Assembly: GCA_900472675.1 (NCBI GenBank)
Contig: UCJA01000026.1
Location: 33,101 to 97,100 of the forward strand
Direction: 5' to 3'
Length of the DNA stretch: 64,000 bases
DNA from: Hyphomicrobiales bacterium
GTDB taxonomy: Bacteria > Pseudomonadota > Alphaproteobacteria > Rhizobiales > Rhizobiaceae
Shown in pieces: positions 34,065 to 42,896 of this stretch. The notes beneath the pieces were generated by a model, which made no database searches, was not told where the DNA came from, and was given only the letters and a program-made list of their open reading frames with translations. The translations under genes were made by a program, and so were the position numbers. Within the stretch, counting starts at the first letter, position 1. Each line of letters begins with the position of its first letter.

Positions 34065-34439
34065 ATGAAGCGTCTTGCGGCCATCGCCATGTTTCTTGCC
34101 TGGCTTGTCTACGGAGCCATGCCCGCCGTCGGCATGCCGATGATGGCGCAGCCCATTCAGCATGGCACAATGCAGCACGACGGCATGCAGCAGGGCGATC
34201 CTGCCGGTCATTCACAGCACATGGCTGCGGCCGGTGTCGTTCCGGATGGGCACGGCAAGGACTGTGCAGATGGCTCCAAGATCTGCAGCGCACCCTTTTG
34301 CGCCAGCTGTCTCAGTACCGTGCCCGCTTTCGCGGCCCGCAACGAAGGTCCCTTTTTGCACGAAGCGCCGGCACCTGCAGTCGAGCACGCTGTTGTCACG
34401 CCCCGGCGCGCGCCGCCGACACCGCCTCCCCGCGCCTGA
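34065..34439 (+). CDS. Secreted Met/His/Cys-rich protein, probable metal-binding
   Basis: A 124-residue exported protein: signal peptide MKRLAAIAMFLAWLVYGAMPAVG, then a stretch dense in Met, His and Gln (MMAQPIQHGTMQHDGMQQGD, HSQHM), then a Cys cluster CADGSKICSAPFCASC. Such composition is typical of copper or silver binding in the periplasm, though no copper-specific fold is visible. A Pro-rich end follows. It lies 53 bases upstream of the DUF305 gene, and the two are probably one unit. Similar proteins are annotated only as hypothetical. Confidence 0.7.
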   Translation: MKRLAAIAMFLAWLVYGAMPAVGMPMMAQPIQHGTMQHDGMQQGDPAGHSQHMAAAGVVPDGHGKDCADGSKICSAPFCASCLSTVPAFAARNEGPFLHEAPAPAVEHAVVTPRRAPPTPPPRA

Positions 34440-34492
34440 TCCGGACCCGAAGCAAATTCTTCGACCTGATCAGACCCGGAAAGGAAGACCTG

Positions 34493-34870
34493 ATGTCTTT
34501 GAAGACAAGCACCACCGCTGCCACGCTTTCGCTCGCCCTGCTGCTGCTACCCCCCGCTTCGATGGCGGTTGCGCAGGAGATGAAGGGGATGGATCATTCG
34601 TCCAAGCATACGGATAGCGCATCCACCAAGGCGTTCGAGGATGCCAATGCCAAGATGCACAAGACCATGACGATCCCCTATTCCGGCAACGCGGATGCGG
34701 ATTTCGTGCGCAGCATGATCCCGCATCACCAGGGCGCCATCGACATGGCCAAGGTGGAGCTCGCGCATGGCAAGGATCCGCAACTGCGCAAGCTGGCGGA
34801 AGAGATCATCAAGGCCCAGGAGGCCGAGATCGCCAACATGCAGGCCTGGCTGAAGGCCCACGGCCAGTAA
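34493..34870 (+). CDS. DUF305 (CopM-like) periplasmic protein
   Basis: A 125-residue protein with signal peptide (MSLKTSTTAATLSLALLLLP) and a DUF305 helical domain containing the hallmark MIPHHQGAIDMAKVEL and the end QEAEIANMQAWLKAHG. CopM of cyanobacteria, a DUF305 protein, binds copper in the periplasm, and the MDHSSKH segment here supports metal binding, but I cannot be sure of copper. AAGGAAG is about eight bases before ATG 34493. It forms a pair with the Met/His-rich gene upstream. Confidence 0.85.
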   Translation: MSLKTSTTAATLSLALLLLPPASMAVAQEMKGMDHSSKHTDSASTKAFEDANAKMHKTMTIPYSGNADADFVRSMIPHHQGAIDMAKVELAHGKDPQLRKLAEEIIKAQEAEIANMQAWLKAHGQ

Positions 34871-34946
34871 CAACCGGCATGGCGGGCGAGCGCGACGCTT
34901 GCCCGCCATGGCCATGTCCGCCATATTTTTGGATGGAGGCAGACCC

Positions 34947-35651
34947 ATGCGACCCATTACCGCAATCGGCTTCGATGCCGACGACACGCTCTGGCAGAAC
35001 GAGCATTATTACCGGCTGACGGAGGGACACTTCCAGGCGCTGCTCGGCGATTATGCGGAAGGCGAGCATGTCTCGGAGCGCCTGCTGGAGGCAGAGAAGC
35101 GCAATCTTTCCCACTATGGGTTCGGCATCAAGGGCTTTACCCTGTCGATGATCGAGACGGCGATCGAGATCACCGAAGGCGAGGTTCCGGCGAAAACCAT
35201 CGGCCAGATCCTCGACATCGGCCGCGAGCTGCTGCGGCATCCGGTGGAAACACTGCCGCATGTGGAAGAGACGCTTGCGGCGCTCAACGGGCATTTTCTG
35301 CTGGTGCTGATTACCAAGGGCGATTTGTTCGACCAGGAACGCAAGCTCGCCCAGTCGGGCCTTGGCGATTATTTCGATGCGGTGGAGATCGTCAGCGACA
35401 AGAGTGCGACCACCTATCGCCGCGTCTTCACGCGGGTGGCGGATGGACCGGACCGGGCGATGATGGTGGGCAATTCGCTGAAGTCCGACATCGTGCCGGC
35501 GATTGCCGCTGGCGCCTACGGCGTGTTCGTGCCGCATGCGCTGACCTGGATTCTGGAGCATGTGGAGCCGCCCAGCGAGGCGCCGCGGTTCCGCCAGATC
35601 GCCCATCTGGGCGAACTGGCCGCGGTGCTGGACCAGATCATGGCCGCTTGA
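34947..35651 (+). CDS. HAD-superfamily hydrolase
   Basis: A 234-residue cytoplasmic HAD protein. Motifs are GFDADDTLWQN near the start (nucleophile Asp and acid), LITKGDL in motif II, the downstream Lys in IVSDKSATTYRR, and VGNSLKSDIVPA for metal binding. DADDTLW is seen in a group including YjjG-like nucleotidases, but substrate is not determined. GGAGG seven bases before ATG 34947 supports that start. The 3' end overlaps the convergent tag gene by 14 bases. Confidence 0.85.
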   Translation: MRPITAIGFDADDTLWQNEHYYRLTEGHFQALLGDYAEGEHVSERLLEAEKRNLSHYGFGIKGFTLSMIETAIEITEGEVPAKTIGQILDIGRELLRHPVETLPHVEETLAALNGHFLLVLITKGDLFDQERKLAQSGLGDYFDAVEIVSDKSATTYRRVFTRVADGPDRAMMVGNSLKSDIVPAIAAGAYGVFVPHALTWILEHVEPPSEAPRFRQIAHLGELAAVLDQIMAA

Positions 35652-36267
35652 AGTTCAGCCGCAGCGCCGAGACCTGCGCCTGGCAGAAGCAGCCGTCCAG
35701 GTGATCGTTGACGAGCCCCATGGCCTGCATGAAGGCGTAGATCGTGGTCGGGCCGACGAAGCTCCAGCCGCGCTTCTTCAAGTCCTTGGACAGGCGGACG
35801 GACACTGCCGTGGTGGGATTGGCGCGCAGCGTTGCGAGATCCATCACCCCCGGGCGTTCCTCGGGTTTCGGCTCCCATGACCAGAAAAACTTCGCGAGCG
35901 AGCCGAATTCGTCGCGCAGTTCGATGGCGCGGCGGGCATTGTTGATGGTCGAGACGATCTTGCCGCGGTGGCGGATGATGCCGGCATCGGCCACCAGCCG
36001 CGCGATATCGCCATCGTCAAAGGCTGCGACCTTGTCGGCCTCGAAATTGGCGAAGGCGGCGCGGAAATTCTCCCGCTTGCGCAGGATGGTCAGCCAGGAG
36101 AGACCGGACTGGAAGCCTTCCAGGCAGATCTTCTCAAACAGCCTGCGATCGTCCGTCACCGGCCGGCCCCATTCCTCGTCGTGGTAGCGACGGTAATCCT
36201 CCAGGCCCCCATGCCAGGCACAGCGTCCCTGCCCGTCTTCGCCCACCACAATCCCTGGTCTGTCCAT
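35638..36267 (-). CDS. tag: DNA-3-methyladenine glycosylase I
   Basis: A 209-residue base-excision enzyme that removes 3-methyladenine. The Tag zinc site is recognisable: Cys16 and His29 at the N-terminus (RCAWHGG, YHDEEWGRP), with the C-terminal pair in NDHLDGCFC. The block GFQSGLSWLTILRKRENF is the family's helix-hairpin-helix region. ATG 36267 gives the usual short lead; a longer reading to 36312 is possible. It overlaps the HAD gene at the 3' end. Confidence 0.95.
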   Translation of the reverse strand: MDRPGIVVGEDGQGRCAWHGGLEDYRRYHDEEWGRPVTDDRRLFEKICLEGFQSGLSWLTILRKRENFRAAFANFEADKVAAFDDGDIARLVADAGIIRHRGKIVSTINNARRAIELRDEFGSLAKFFWSWEPKPEERPGVMDLATLRANPTTAVSVRLSKDLKKRGWSFVGPTTIYAFMQAMGLVNDHLDGCFCQAQVSALRLNFKRP

Positions 36268-36476
36268 CTTGAAAATCCGCCCTGTTAACCTGACCCGCAC
36301 AGGGTTTAACACTGGTCAACCATGTTTCAAAACCGGGCGGTAACCCTGCCAAAGGCTTTATGGCATTTGCCGGGTCACAACGGCCACCCGTTTACCATTC
36401 TCTTTCACCTGCCGCTCACCATGCGAGCCAACGCGGGCAATGGTCGCCCGATCGGTGAATGTAGCGAGTGGACCCG

Positions 36477-37211
36477 ATGTTCAACAAAAGCCTGTTCCTT
36501 GCCCTCGGCCTGCTGGCCGCCTTTTCGCAAACCGCCGCCGCGCAAGACCGCTACGGCGACCGGCCGCCGGTGGTCGTCAGCCCTGATCTTGCCGCCCCAT
36601 GGGTGATACAGCTTGGCGGACGCCCGGCCCGGCCGGCCGTCGATCCGCGCCAGGTGGCCCAGCCGCGCGTCGTCTACCGCCAGCGCCGCGGGATTTTCGA
36701 TAGCAGGCCCGTCCAGCCGGTTGCCATGCGGCCCGCGCCAATCCGCAGCCGGCTCGAGCCGCAATGGCTGCCGCAGATCGTCCGCTACGACACGCAGGAA
36801 CGGCCAGGCACGATCGTAATAGATACCAACAACCGGTTTCTCTATCTGGTGATGGCGGACGGCCAGGCCCGCCGCTATGGCGTCGGCGTCGGCAAGCCCG
36901 GCTTCGAATGGGCCGGCGTGCACAAGGTTACCCGCAAGGCCGAGTGGCCGCAGTGGAACCCGCCATCGGAAATGATCAGCCGGGAAGCCGCAAAGGGCCA
37001 CTACCTGCCAGCCCGGATGGAAGGCGGACCAGAGAACCCGCTCGGCGCGCGGGCGCTTTATCTGGGTTCGACGCTCTACCGGATCCACGGCACCAATGCG
37101 CCCTGGACGATCGGCAGCGCCGTATCCTCCGGCTGCATTCGCCTGCGCAACGAGGACGTCACGGATCTTTACGCCCGCGTCAACGTCGGCACACGGGTGA
37201 TCGTCCAGTAA
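36477..37211 (+). CDS. L,D-transpeptidase (YkuD family), copy 1
   Basis: A 244-residue secreted enzyme. The signal peptide MFNKSLFLALGLLAAFSQTAAAQ is followed by a Pro/Arg-rich linker (to about residue 100) and the YkuD domain with His204 (HGTNAPW) and catalytic Cys220 (SSGCIRLRNED). YkuD enzymes cross-link peptidoglycan through 3-3 bonds or attach proteins to it. ATG 36477 is used; a GTG at 36468 is less likely. A paralogue follows 178 bases downstream on the same strand. Confidence 0.92.
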   Translation: MFNKSLFLALGLLAAFSQTAAAQDRYGDRPPVVVSPDLAAPWVIQLGGRPARPAVDPRQVAQPRVVYRQRRGIFDSRPVQPVAMRPAPIRSRLEPQWLPQIVRYDTQERPGTIVIDTNNRFLYLVMADGQARRYGVGVGKPGFEWAGVHKVTRKAEWPQWNPPSEMISREAAKGHYLPARMEGGPENPLGARALYLGSTLYRIHGTNAPWTIGSAVSSGCIRLRNEDVTDLYARVNVGTRVIVQ

Positions 37212-37328
37212 CAAGCGCTGCGGCGAAAAAGGCTTCCGGCAGCGCGTGATGTTGCCGGATCGCCACGATTGGCGGGTGTTCTTGTCACAATCGGTGGAGA
37301 AGGCCGCGTATTCTGAGGTCTTCGTCTT

Positions 37329-37350
37329 GTCCGGGCGGAAAAGCCCGGAC
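37329..37350 (+). other. Hairpin in the leader of the second L,D-transpeptidase gene
   Basis: GTCCGGGC at 37329-37336 pairs perfectly with GCCCGGAC at 37343-37350. It lies 39 bases before ATG 37390. No T-run follows, so it is not a convincing terminator; it may shape the leader or protect the message. Confidence 0.5.
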
Positions 37351-37389
37351 ATTCTTGGCCGATATTTTTAGGCCAGGAGGAAATTCTCG

Positions 37390-38073
37390 ATGACATCCGG
37401 TAAGATGCTGCTTGCTGCTGCGGGCATGCTGGCGGCAATGACGGCAACGGCTGACCTTGCGCAGGCCGCGCCCGCCCAACCGCAGACGACGGCCAGCGAC
37501 GCGGTGCCTGCCGTCCGCTCCAAGGTGGTGCCGGACAAGTTCAAGCGGCGCGTGGTGCGGTTCTCGACGTCAGAGGCGCCCGGCACCCTGATCGTCGATA
37601 CCAACAACAAGTTCCTCTACTACGTGGAAGGCCCCAACCGGGCGACCCGCTACGGCATCGGCGTCGGGCGCGAGGGCTATGGCTGGTCGGGCGTGGTCAA
37701 CGTCGGGCGCAAGCAGGAATGGCCAAGCTGGACGCCGCCGGCCGAAATGCGGGTTCGCGAGCGGCGCGCCGGACACATCCTCCCGGCGGTTCAGGAGGGT
37801 GGTCCGAACAATCCGCTCGGTGCGCGCGCCATGTATCTCTACAAGGGCGGCCGCGACACGATCTTCCGCATCCATGGGACCAACCAGCCCTGGTCGATCG
37901 GGCTCAACATGTCCTCCGGCTGCATCCGCATGATGAACAAGGACGTGGAGGATCTCTACGACCGCGCATCTGTCGGCAGCAAGGTCGTGGTGATCGGGCC
38001 CGGCAACAAGCAGGGCGACGTGAAGTTCGAAGACCGTGGCATGGACATCTTCCGGACGATCTTCGGCGGTTGA
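37390..38073 (+). CDS. L,D-transpeptidase (YkuD family), copy 2
   Basis: A 227-residue secreted paralogue of the preceding gene. It has a signal peptide (MTSGKMLLAAAGMLAAMTATADLAQA, split here: cleavage after AQA), then the YkuD domain with His162 (HGTNQPW) and Cys178 (SSGCIRMMNKD). Domain sequence is clearly related to copy 1 (shared PGTxIVDTNN, GVGxxGxxWxGV, NPLGARAxYL), but the Pro-rich linker is shorter. AGGAGG lies about 10 bases upstream of ATG 37390. An outer-membrane beta-barrel gene follows after 154 bases. Confidence 0.92.
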   Translation: MTSGKMLLAAAGMLAAMTATADLAQAAPAQPQTTASDAVPAVRSKVVPDKFKRRVVRFSTSEAPGTLIVDTNNKFLYYVEGPNRATRYGIGVGREGYGWSGVVNVGRKQEWPSWTPPAEMRVRERRAGHILPAVQEGGPNNPLGARAMYLYKGGRDTIFRIHGTNQPWSIGLNMSSGCIRMMNKDVEDLYDRASVGSKVVVIGPGNKQGDVKFEDRGMDIFRTIFGG

Positions 38074-38227
38074 TCCCCATCTGCGAGAGCGTCACAGGGC
38101 GCCCTCGCCTCACGGAACGGCCAAGAACCGCTACTAAATCGGCACTGATGCAGGAAGGCCACAGAAGGATCAACAGCCTGTCATTCAGGCGGGTTATCGC
38201 TACGGGATCAAAACCGGATCGATCACC

Positions 38228-38908
38228 ATGCGCAAGCCTCTTCTTCGTGTCGTCATTCCGAGTGCATTTATCCTCCTTGCCTGCAACGTCGCGGGCGCCA
38301 TGCCATCGTTCGCCGGCGATTTCGAAATTTCCGGCTACGGCGGCATCGAGTTTGCCCCCAGCAGCGACGTGGATGTTTCGGACGGTGCCGACTTCACCGC
38401 CGACTGGGACACCAAGCCGTTCAAGATGCCGCCGTACTACGGCGTTCGCGGCACCTACTGGTTCGACGACGGCCGACTTTCCAACTGGGGCGTGTCGCTC
38501 GACTACAGCCACGCCAAGGTCTATGCGGACGACGCGACCATGGCGCGGGCGGGCGACTGGAGCGTGTTCGAGTTTACCGACGGGCTCAACCTTCTGACCG
38601 TCAACGCGCTCTACAAGTTTCCCATCGAAGGGACCAAGTGGGTGCCTTACCTCGGCGCCGGCGCCGGCATCAACGTGCCGCATGTGGAAGTGACCCGGCC
38701 GAGCGGCCGCACGTTCGAATATCAGTTCGGCGGCGCAACGGTGCAGGCGCAGGCCGGCATTCGCTACGAGTTCACCGAGAACTGGTCGGCCTTTGCGGAA
38801 TACAAGGGCAACTACTCCTGGGTGGACGTGGACATCGACAGCGGCGCCTCGATGAAGACCGACATCTTCACGCATGCGATCAACTTCGGTGTATCCTACA
38901 GGTTCTAG
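38228..38908 (+). CDS. Outer-membrane beta-barrel protein, possibly LpxQ-like
   Basis: A 226-residue outer-membrane protein: signal peptide ending SFA before GDFEISGYGG, then alternating strands rich in aromatic ends (WGVSLDYSHAKVYA, VPYLGAGAGINVPHVEV, WSAFAEYKGNYSW) and a terminal Phe (NFGVSYRF), as barrel assembly requires. The DGADFTADWD and MPPYYGVRGTYW segments resemble rhizobial proteins annotated as lipid A oxidase (LpxQ), which oxidises the proximal glucosamine of lipid A; I cannot confirm this. An LLAC sequence in the signal also weakly resembles a lipobox. Its stop overlaps glcF's stop (CTAG). Confidence 0.75.
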   Translation: MRKPLLRVVIPSAFILLACNVAGAMPSFAGDFEISGYGGIEFAPSSDVDVSDGADFTADWDTKPFKMPPYYGVRGTYWFDDGRLSNWGVSLDYSHAKVYADDATMARAGDWSVFEFTDGLNLLTVNALYKFPIEGTKWVPYLGAGAGINVPHVEVTRPSGRTFEYQFGGATVQAQAGIRYEFTENWSAFAEYKGNYSWVDVDIDSGASMKTDIFTHAINFGVSYRF

Positions 38909-40257
38909 ATTTTCGCGGCAGCGACCGGACCGGCCTTGTCCTTGCCGCGTAAGCTGTCGAGCCCGGCCGGCTTTGGCCCGCCATAGGCCCAGTCGAGAAG
39001 CTCCACCGTATGAAGAATGGGGATTTTCGTGCCGGTGGCGATCTGGGTGATGCAGCCGAGGTTGCCGGCGGCGATGACGTCAGCGCGGGTGGCTTCGATA
39101 TTGGCCACCTTGCGGGCCTTGAGCTGCGCCGAGATCTCCGGTTGAAGGATGTTGTAGGTGCCGGCCGAACCGCAGCACAGGTGTCCCTCCGCCGGATCGC
39201 GGACCGTGAAGCCGGCCGCCTTCAGCAGCAACTTCGGCAAAGTCGTGATCTTCTGCCCATGCTGCAGCGAGCAGGCCGAGTGGTAAGCGACGCTGAGGCG
39301 TCTTGATTCCAGCACCGGCAGGTCGAGCGTCGACAGATATTCGGTGATGTCCTTCGCCAGCGCCGAGACCCTTGCCGCCTTGTCGGCATAGAGCGGATCG
39401 AGCCGCAGCATGTGGCCGTAGTCCTTGAGCGTGGTGCCGCAGCCCGATGTGGTCACCAGGATGGCATCCAGCCCGGCGCCATCGATCTCTCCGATCCAGG
39501 CATCGATGTTGCGCCGGGCAAAGCCGAGCGCCTCCTCCTCCCGCCCCATGTGATGCACCAAGGCACCGCAGCAGCCTTCGCCGGACGGTGGCGCCACCAC
39601 GTCTACGCCGAAACGGGCGAGCAGGCGCCGGGTCGCAGCGTTGATGCCGGGATCCAGCACCGACTGCGCGCAGCCGGTCAGGATGGCGACGCGGCCAGTT
39701 TTAGGGCCGGTGCGGGAGCCGGGTTCCGGCTCGGGATGGAATGTAGATGACCCGCGCTGTTTTGCTGGGGCAAGCCGCAGCATGGCGGCGAGCGGTGCAA
39801 GGGCCGGCACCTTTGCAAACACCGCCGCCAACGGGCGGCCGAGCCTTGCGAGTTGCAGCGCGACGCGGAAGCGTGCCGGATAGGGCAGGATGTTTGCGAG
39901 AAGGCTGCGGATCAGCCGTTCGCTCAGCGGCCGCCGATACGTGTTTTCGATGTGGACACGGGCATGATCGACCAGATGCATGTAATCGACGCCCGAGGGA
40001 CAGGTGGTGACGCAGGCGAGGCAGGAGAGGCAGCGGTCGATATGGGTGACGGTCTCCTCGTCGGCCGGCCTGCCGTTTTCCAGCATTTCCTTGATCAGGT
40101 AGATGCGCCCGCGCGGGCTGTCGAGCTCGTTGCCGAGCGTCACATAGGTGGGACAGGTGGCGGTGCAGAAGCCGCAATGGACGCAACGGCGCAGGATCTT
40201 TTCCGATTCGGCGACCTGCGGATCTTCCAGCTGCTCCGGCGTGAACGAGGTCTGCAT
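38905..40257 (-). CDS. glcF: Glycolate oxidase iron-sulfur subunit GlcF
   Basis: A 450-residue iron-sulfur protein of the glycolate oxidase complex. Two [4Fe-4S] ferredoxin-type motifs are visible, CVHCGFCTATCP and CLSCLACVTTCPSG, followed by two Cys-rich CCG domains (GEGCCGALVHHMG, HLCCGSAGTYN). ATG 40257 overlaps the glcE stop by one base (TGATG), so it is translationally coupled. It passes electrons from the flavin subunits to the membrane quinone pool. Confidence 0.95.
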   Translation of the reverse strand: MQTSFTPEQLEDPQVAESEKILRRCVHCGFCTATCPTYVTLGNELDSPRGRIYLIKEMLENGRPADEETVTHIDRCLSCLACVTTCPSGVDYMHLVDHARVHIENTYRRPLSERLIRSLLANILPYPARFRVALQLARLGRPLAAVFAKVPALAPLAAMLRLAPAKQRGSSTFHPEPEPGSRTGPKTGRVAILTGCAQSVLDPGINAATRRLLARFGVDVVAPPSGEGCCGALVHHMGREEEALGFARRNIDAWIGEIDGAGLDAILVTTSGCGTTLKDYGHMLRLDPLYADKAARVSALAKDITEYLSTLDLPVLESRRLSVAYHSACSLQHGQKITTLPKLLLKAAGFTVRDPAEGHLCCGSAGTYNILQPEISAQLKARKVANIEATRADVIAAGNLGCITQIATGTKIPILHTVELLDWAYGGPKPAGLDSLRGKDKAGPVAAAKI

Positions 40258-41456
40258 CAGATGACTCCCATGCGGCCGGGGTTGAAGATGCCGGCGGGAT
40301 CCATCGTCTGCCGAACCCGCGCAGACAGGGCCGCGACGGCCTCCGGCTGTGGCTGGAATGCACCGATCGTTGACCGCATGGCATCGGGCGCCCGCACCAG
40401 CGTGGCGTGGCCACCGCCGAGCGCAAGGATGTAGCGGCGCAGGAGGTCTGCCTCCGCATCCGCTTCCATGCGCATCCACACAAGGCCGCCCTGCCAGTCG
40501 TAAAAGGCATCGACGCCCGCCTCCAGCCGCAGCGCCGCCACCAGCTGGTGGCCGGCCGAGGGCGCCATGGAGACACGCCAGAGCGGCCGTGTCGTACCAT
40601 CCGCATAGGGCGCCACGTCGCGGATCTGCCGCCACAGGAGCAAGCTCTGCTCGGGCACAAGCCTTTCGACCGGGCCGAAGGCCGCCATGACAGCCGCCAG
40701 CTTCTGCGCCCGGACCTCGACGGAGGCGGAAAGCCCTTCGAGACGCAGTACGGTGGCTGCGCCCTCCGGCAGGCCGCCATTGACGAACCGGTGACGGACC
40801 GTCAGCGGCAGATGGGCGGCGCCTGAGACTTCCACCGGTAGTGCCATGGCGGCTGCCATGGCTTGGGCCGCCGCCGCATCGTCCAGCCCGCTGACGACCA
40901 GCGTTTCGACGGCCGGCGGCTGCGGAAGAAGCCTGAAGGTGACTTCCGTCAGAAAGCCGAGCGTGCCGAAGGAGCCGGCAAGCAGCTTGACGAGATCGAG
41001 GCCGGTCACGTTCTTCATGACCCGCCCGCCGGCCTTCACCGCCTCGCCTTTGCCGTTCACAAAGCGGACGCCAAGCAGGCTGTCGCGCGCGGCGCCGGCC
41101 ACGAAACGGCGCGGACCGGAGACATTGGCCGCAAAGACGCCGCCGATCGTCGGCTCGCCGGAGGTTCCCATGATGCCGCGATGATCCATGGGCTCGAAGG
41201 CCAGCATCTGCCGGTTTCCGGACAGCGCTGCCTCGATCTCGGCAAGCGGCGTTCCCGCACGGGCGGTCATGACCATCTCGGCCGGGTCGTAATCCAAAAT
41301 GCCGCGCAGCCCGCGAGCGCTGAAGATTTCGGCGGGTTGGCCGAAGTTGCCGAAGCCGGCACGGGTGGCGCCGCCGCAGAGAGCCAGTGCTTTCCCCTCT
41401 GCCGCAGCGTTGCGAATAATGTAGGCGGCATCCGTTTCAGACGTGGGTATCAGCAA
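40257..41456 (-). CDS. glcE: Glycolate oxidase FAD-binding subunit GlcE
   Basis: A 399-residue FAD-binding (PCMH-type) subunit. Motifs include LALCGGATRAGFGNFG at the N-terminus, EPTIGGVFAANVSGPRRF and GGRVMKNVTGLDLVKLLAGSFG (in part). It forms the glycolate oxidase complex with GlcD and GlcF, oxidising glycolate to glyoxylate. ATG 41456 lies six bases after the glcD stop region on the same strand, so the three genes form one tight operon. Confidence 0.95.
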   Translation of the reverse strand: MLIPTSETDAAYIIRNAAAEGKALALCGGATRAGFGNFGQPAEIFSARGLRGILDYDPAEMVMTARAGTPLAEIEAALSGNRQMLAFEPMDHRGIMGTSGEPTIGGVFAANVSGPRRFVAGAARDSLLGVRFVNGKGEAVKAGGRVMKNVTGLDLVKLLAGSFGTLGFLTEVTFRLLPQPPAVETLVVSGLDDAAAAQAMAAAMALPVEVSGAAHLPLTVRHRFVNGGLPEGAATVLRLEGLSASVEVRAQKLAAVMAAFGPVERLVPEQSLLLWRQIRDVAPYADGTTRPLWRVSMAPSAGHQLVAALRLEAGVDAFYDWQGGLVWMRMEADAEADLLRRYILALGGGHATLVRAPDAMRSTIGAFQPQPEAVAALSARVRQTMDPAGIFNPGRMGVI

Positions 41457-41462
41457 GATGCG

Positions 41463-42896
41463 TCAGGTCCTTCCGTCCAGCGGGAAGACCTTCGACGGAT
41501 TGAGAAGCCATTTCTCGTCAAAGGCGGCCCGCACCGCCATCTGCTGGGCAAGGTCGATGGCGGAGTACTGGTGGCGCATGAGATCGCGTTTCTCTATGCC
41601 CACGCCATGTTCGCCGGTCAGGCAGCCGCCCACATCGACGCAGAGTTTCAGGATATCGTTGCCGGCAGCTTCGGCCCTCGCGGCGTCTTCCGGATCGTTG
41701 GCATTGAAGAGAATGAGCGGATGCATGTTGCCGTCGCCCGCATGGAAGACATTGGCGACGCGCAGGCCATAGCTCTCGACGATTTCCGCCGTGCGGTTCA
41801 GCACATGGGAGAGCTTGCCGAGCGGAACCGTGCCATCCATGCAGATGTAATCGGCGATGCGCCCCGTCGCGCCAAACGCGGACTTGCGGCCCTTCCAGAT
41901 CAGGGCTGCCTCGGTCGGCGATTGGCACTGCCGCACGGTTTTGACCGCATGACGGCCGGCGATCTCGACGATGCTGTCGAGCACGGCGTCCATTTCCGCC
42001 TCCGACCCCTCGACCTCGACGATCAACAGCGCGCCGACATCGAGCGGATAGCCTGCCTTGGCGAAGGCTTCGCAGATCTCGATCGCCGGCTTGTCCATGA
42101 ATTCGATGGCGACGGGGATGATGCCCGAGGCAATGATATCGGTGACGCATGCGCCTGCCTGTTCGCAGGTGTCGAAGCCGAACAGGACCGGGCGGGCGCC
42201 TTCGGGCTTGGCGATCAGCCGCACGGTTGCTTCGGTCACCACGCCGAGCTGGCCTTCGGATCCGCACACGAGGCCGAGCAGATCATAGCCCGCGGCATCC
42301 AGGTGCTTGCCGCCGAGCTCGATCACCGTGCCATCCACCAGCACCATCTTGACGCCGAGCAGATTGTTGGTGGTAACGCCGTACTTGAGGCAATGGGCGC
42401 CGCCGGAGTTCATGCCGATGTTGCCGCCGATGGTACAGGCGAGCTGGGAGCTGGGATCCGGCGCATAGAAGAAGCCATCGATCGCCGCAGCTTCGGAGAT
42501 TCTCAGATTGGTGACGCCTGCCTGAAGGGTGGCGGTGCGGTTGGCATAGTCCAGCTCAAGGATGCGGGCCATCTTCGAGAGACAAAGGACGACCGCATCC
42601 TCCTGCGGGATCGCGCCGCCCGATAGCGAGGTGCCTGCACCACGCGGCACCACCGGCACATTGAAGCGGTGGCAGTATTTGAGCACAGCAGCCACCTGCG
42701 CCGTCGTTTCCGGCAGGGCGACGGCGAGCGGAACCCGGCGGTAGGAGACGAAGGCATCGGTCTCGAAGGGAGCAAGGCCCCTGGCATCCTGCACCAGGCA
42801 TTCGATTGGCAGGAGATCGGCCAGATCCGCCACGATCGCCGCGCGTCGAGACAGCACGTCCTGCCGCGGCGCCAAGAACCTGATTGCCTCCGACAT
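41463..42896 (-). CDS. glcD: Glycolate oxidase catalytic subunit GlcD
   Basis: A 477-residue FAD-dependent dehydrogenase subunit. The PCMH FAD site is seen as PRGAGTSLSGGA and IGGNIGMNSGGAHCLKYG, and the C-terminal oxidase cap domain carries HAGDGNMHPLILF and GEHGVGIEKRDLM. Length is normal. It heads the glcDEF operon. The glcC activator and glyoxylate-cycle genes seen in some species are not in the window; 320 bases upstream carry the promoter region. Confidence 0.95.
   Translation of the reverse strand: MSEAIRFLAPRQDVLSRRAAIVADLADLLPIECLVQDARGLAPFETDAFVSYRRVPLAVALPETTAQVAAVLKYCHRFNVPVVPRGAGTSLSGGAIPQEDAVVLCLSKMARILELDYANRTATLQAGVTNLRISEAAAIDGFFYAPDPSSQLACTIGGNIGMNSGGAHCLKYGVTTNNLLGVKMVLVDGTVIELGGKHLDAAGYDLLGLVCGSEGQLGVVTEATVRLIAKPEGARPVLFGFDTCEQAGACVTDIIASGIIPVAIEFMDKPAIEICEAFAKAGYPLDVGALLIVEVEGSEAEMDAVLDSIVEIAGRHAVKTVRQCQSPTEAALIWKGRKSAFGATGRIADYICMDGTVPLGKLSHVLNRTAEIVESYGLRVANVFHAGDGNMHPLILFNANDPEDAARAEAAGNDILKLCVDVGGCLTGEHGVGIEKRDLMRHQYSAIDLAQQMAVRAAFDEKWLLNPSKVFPLDGRT

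Noticed and set aside
40863..42626. Plus-strand open frame of 587 codons opposite glcD and glcE
   Set aside because: Antisense to two clearly conserved genes, and the product resembles no protein. Rejected as a codon-bias shadow.
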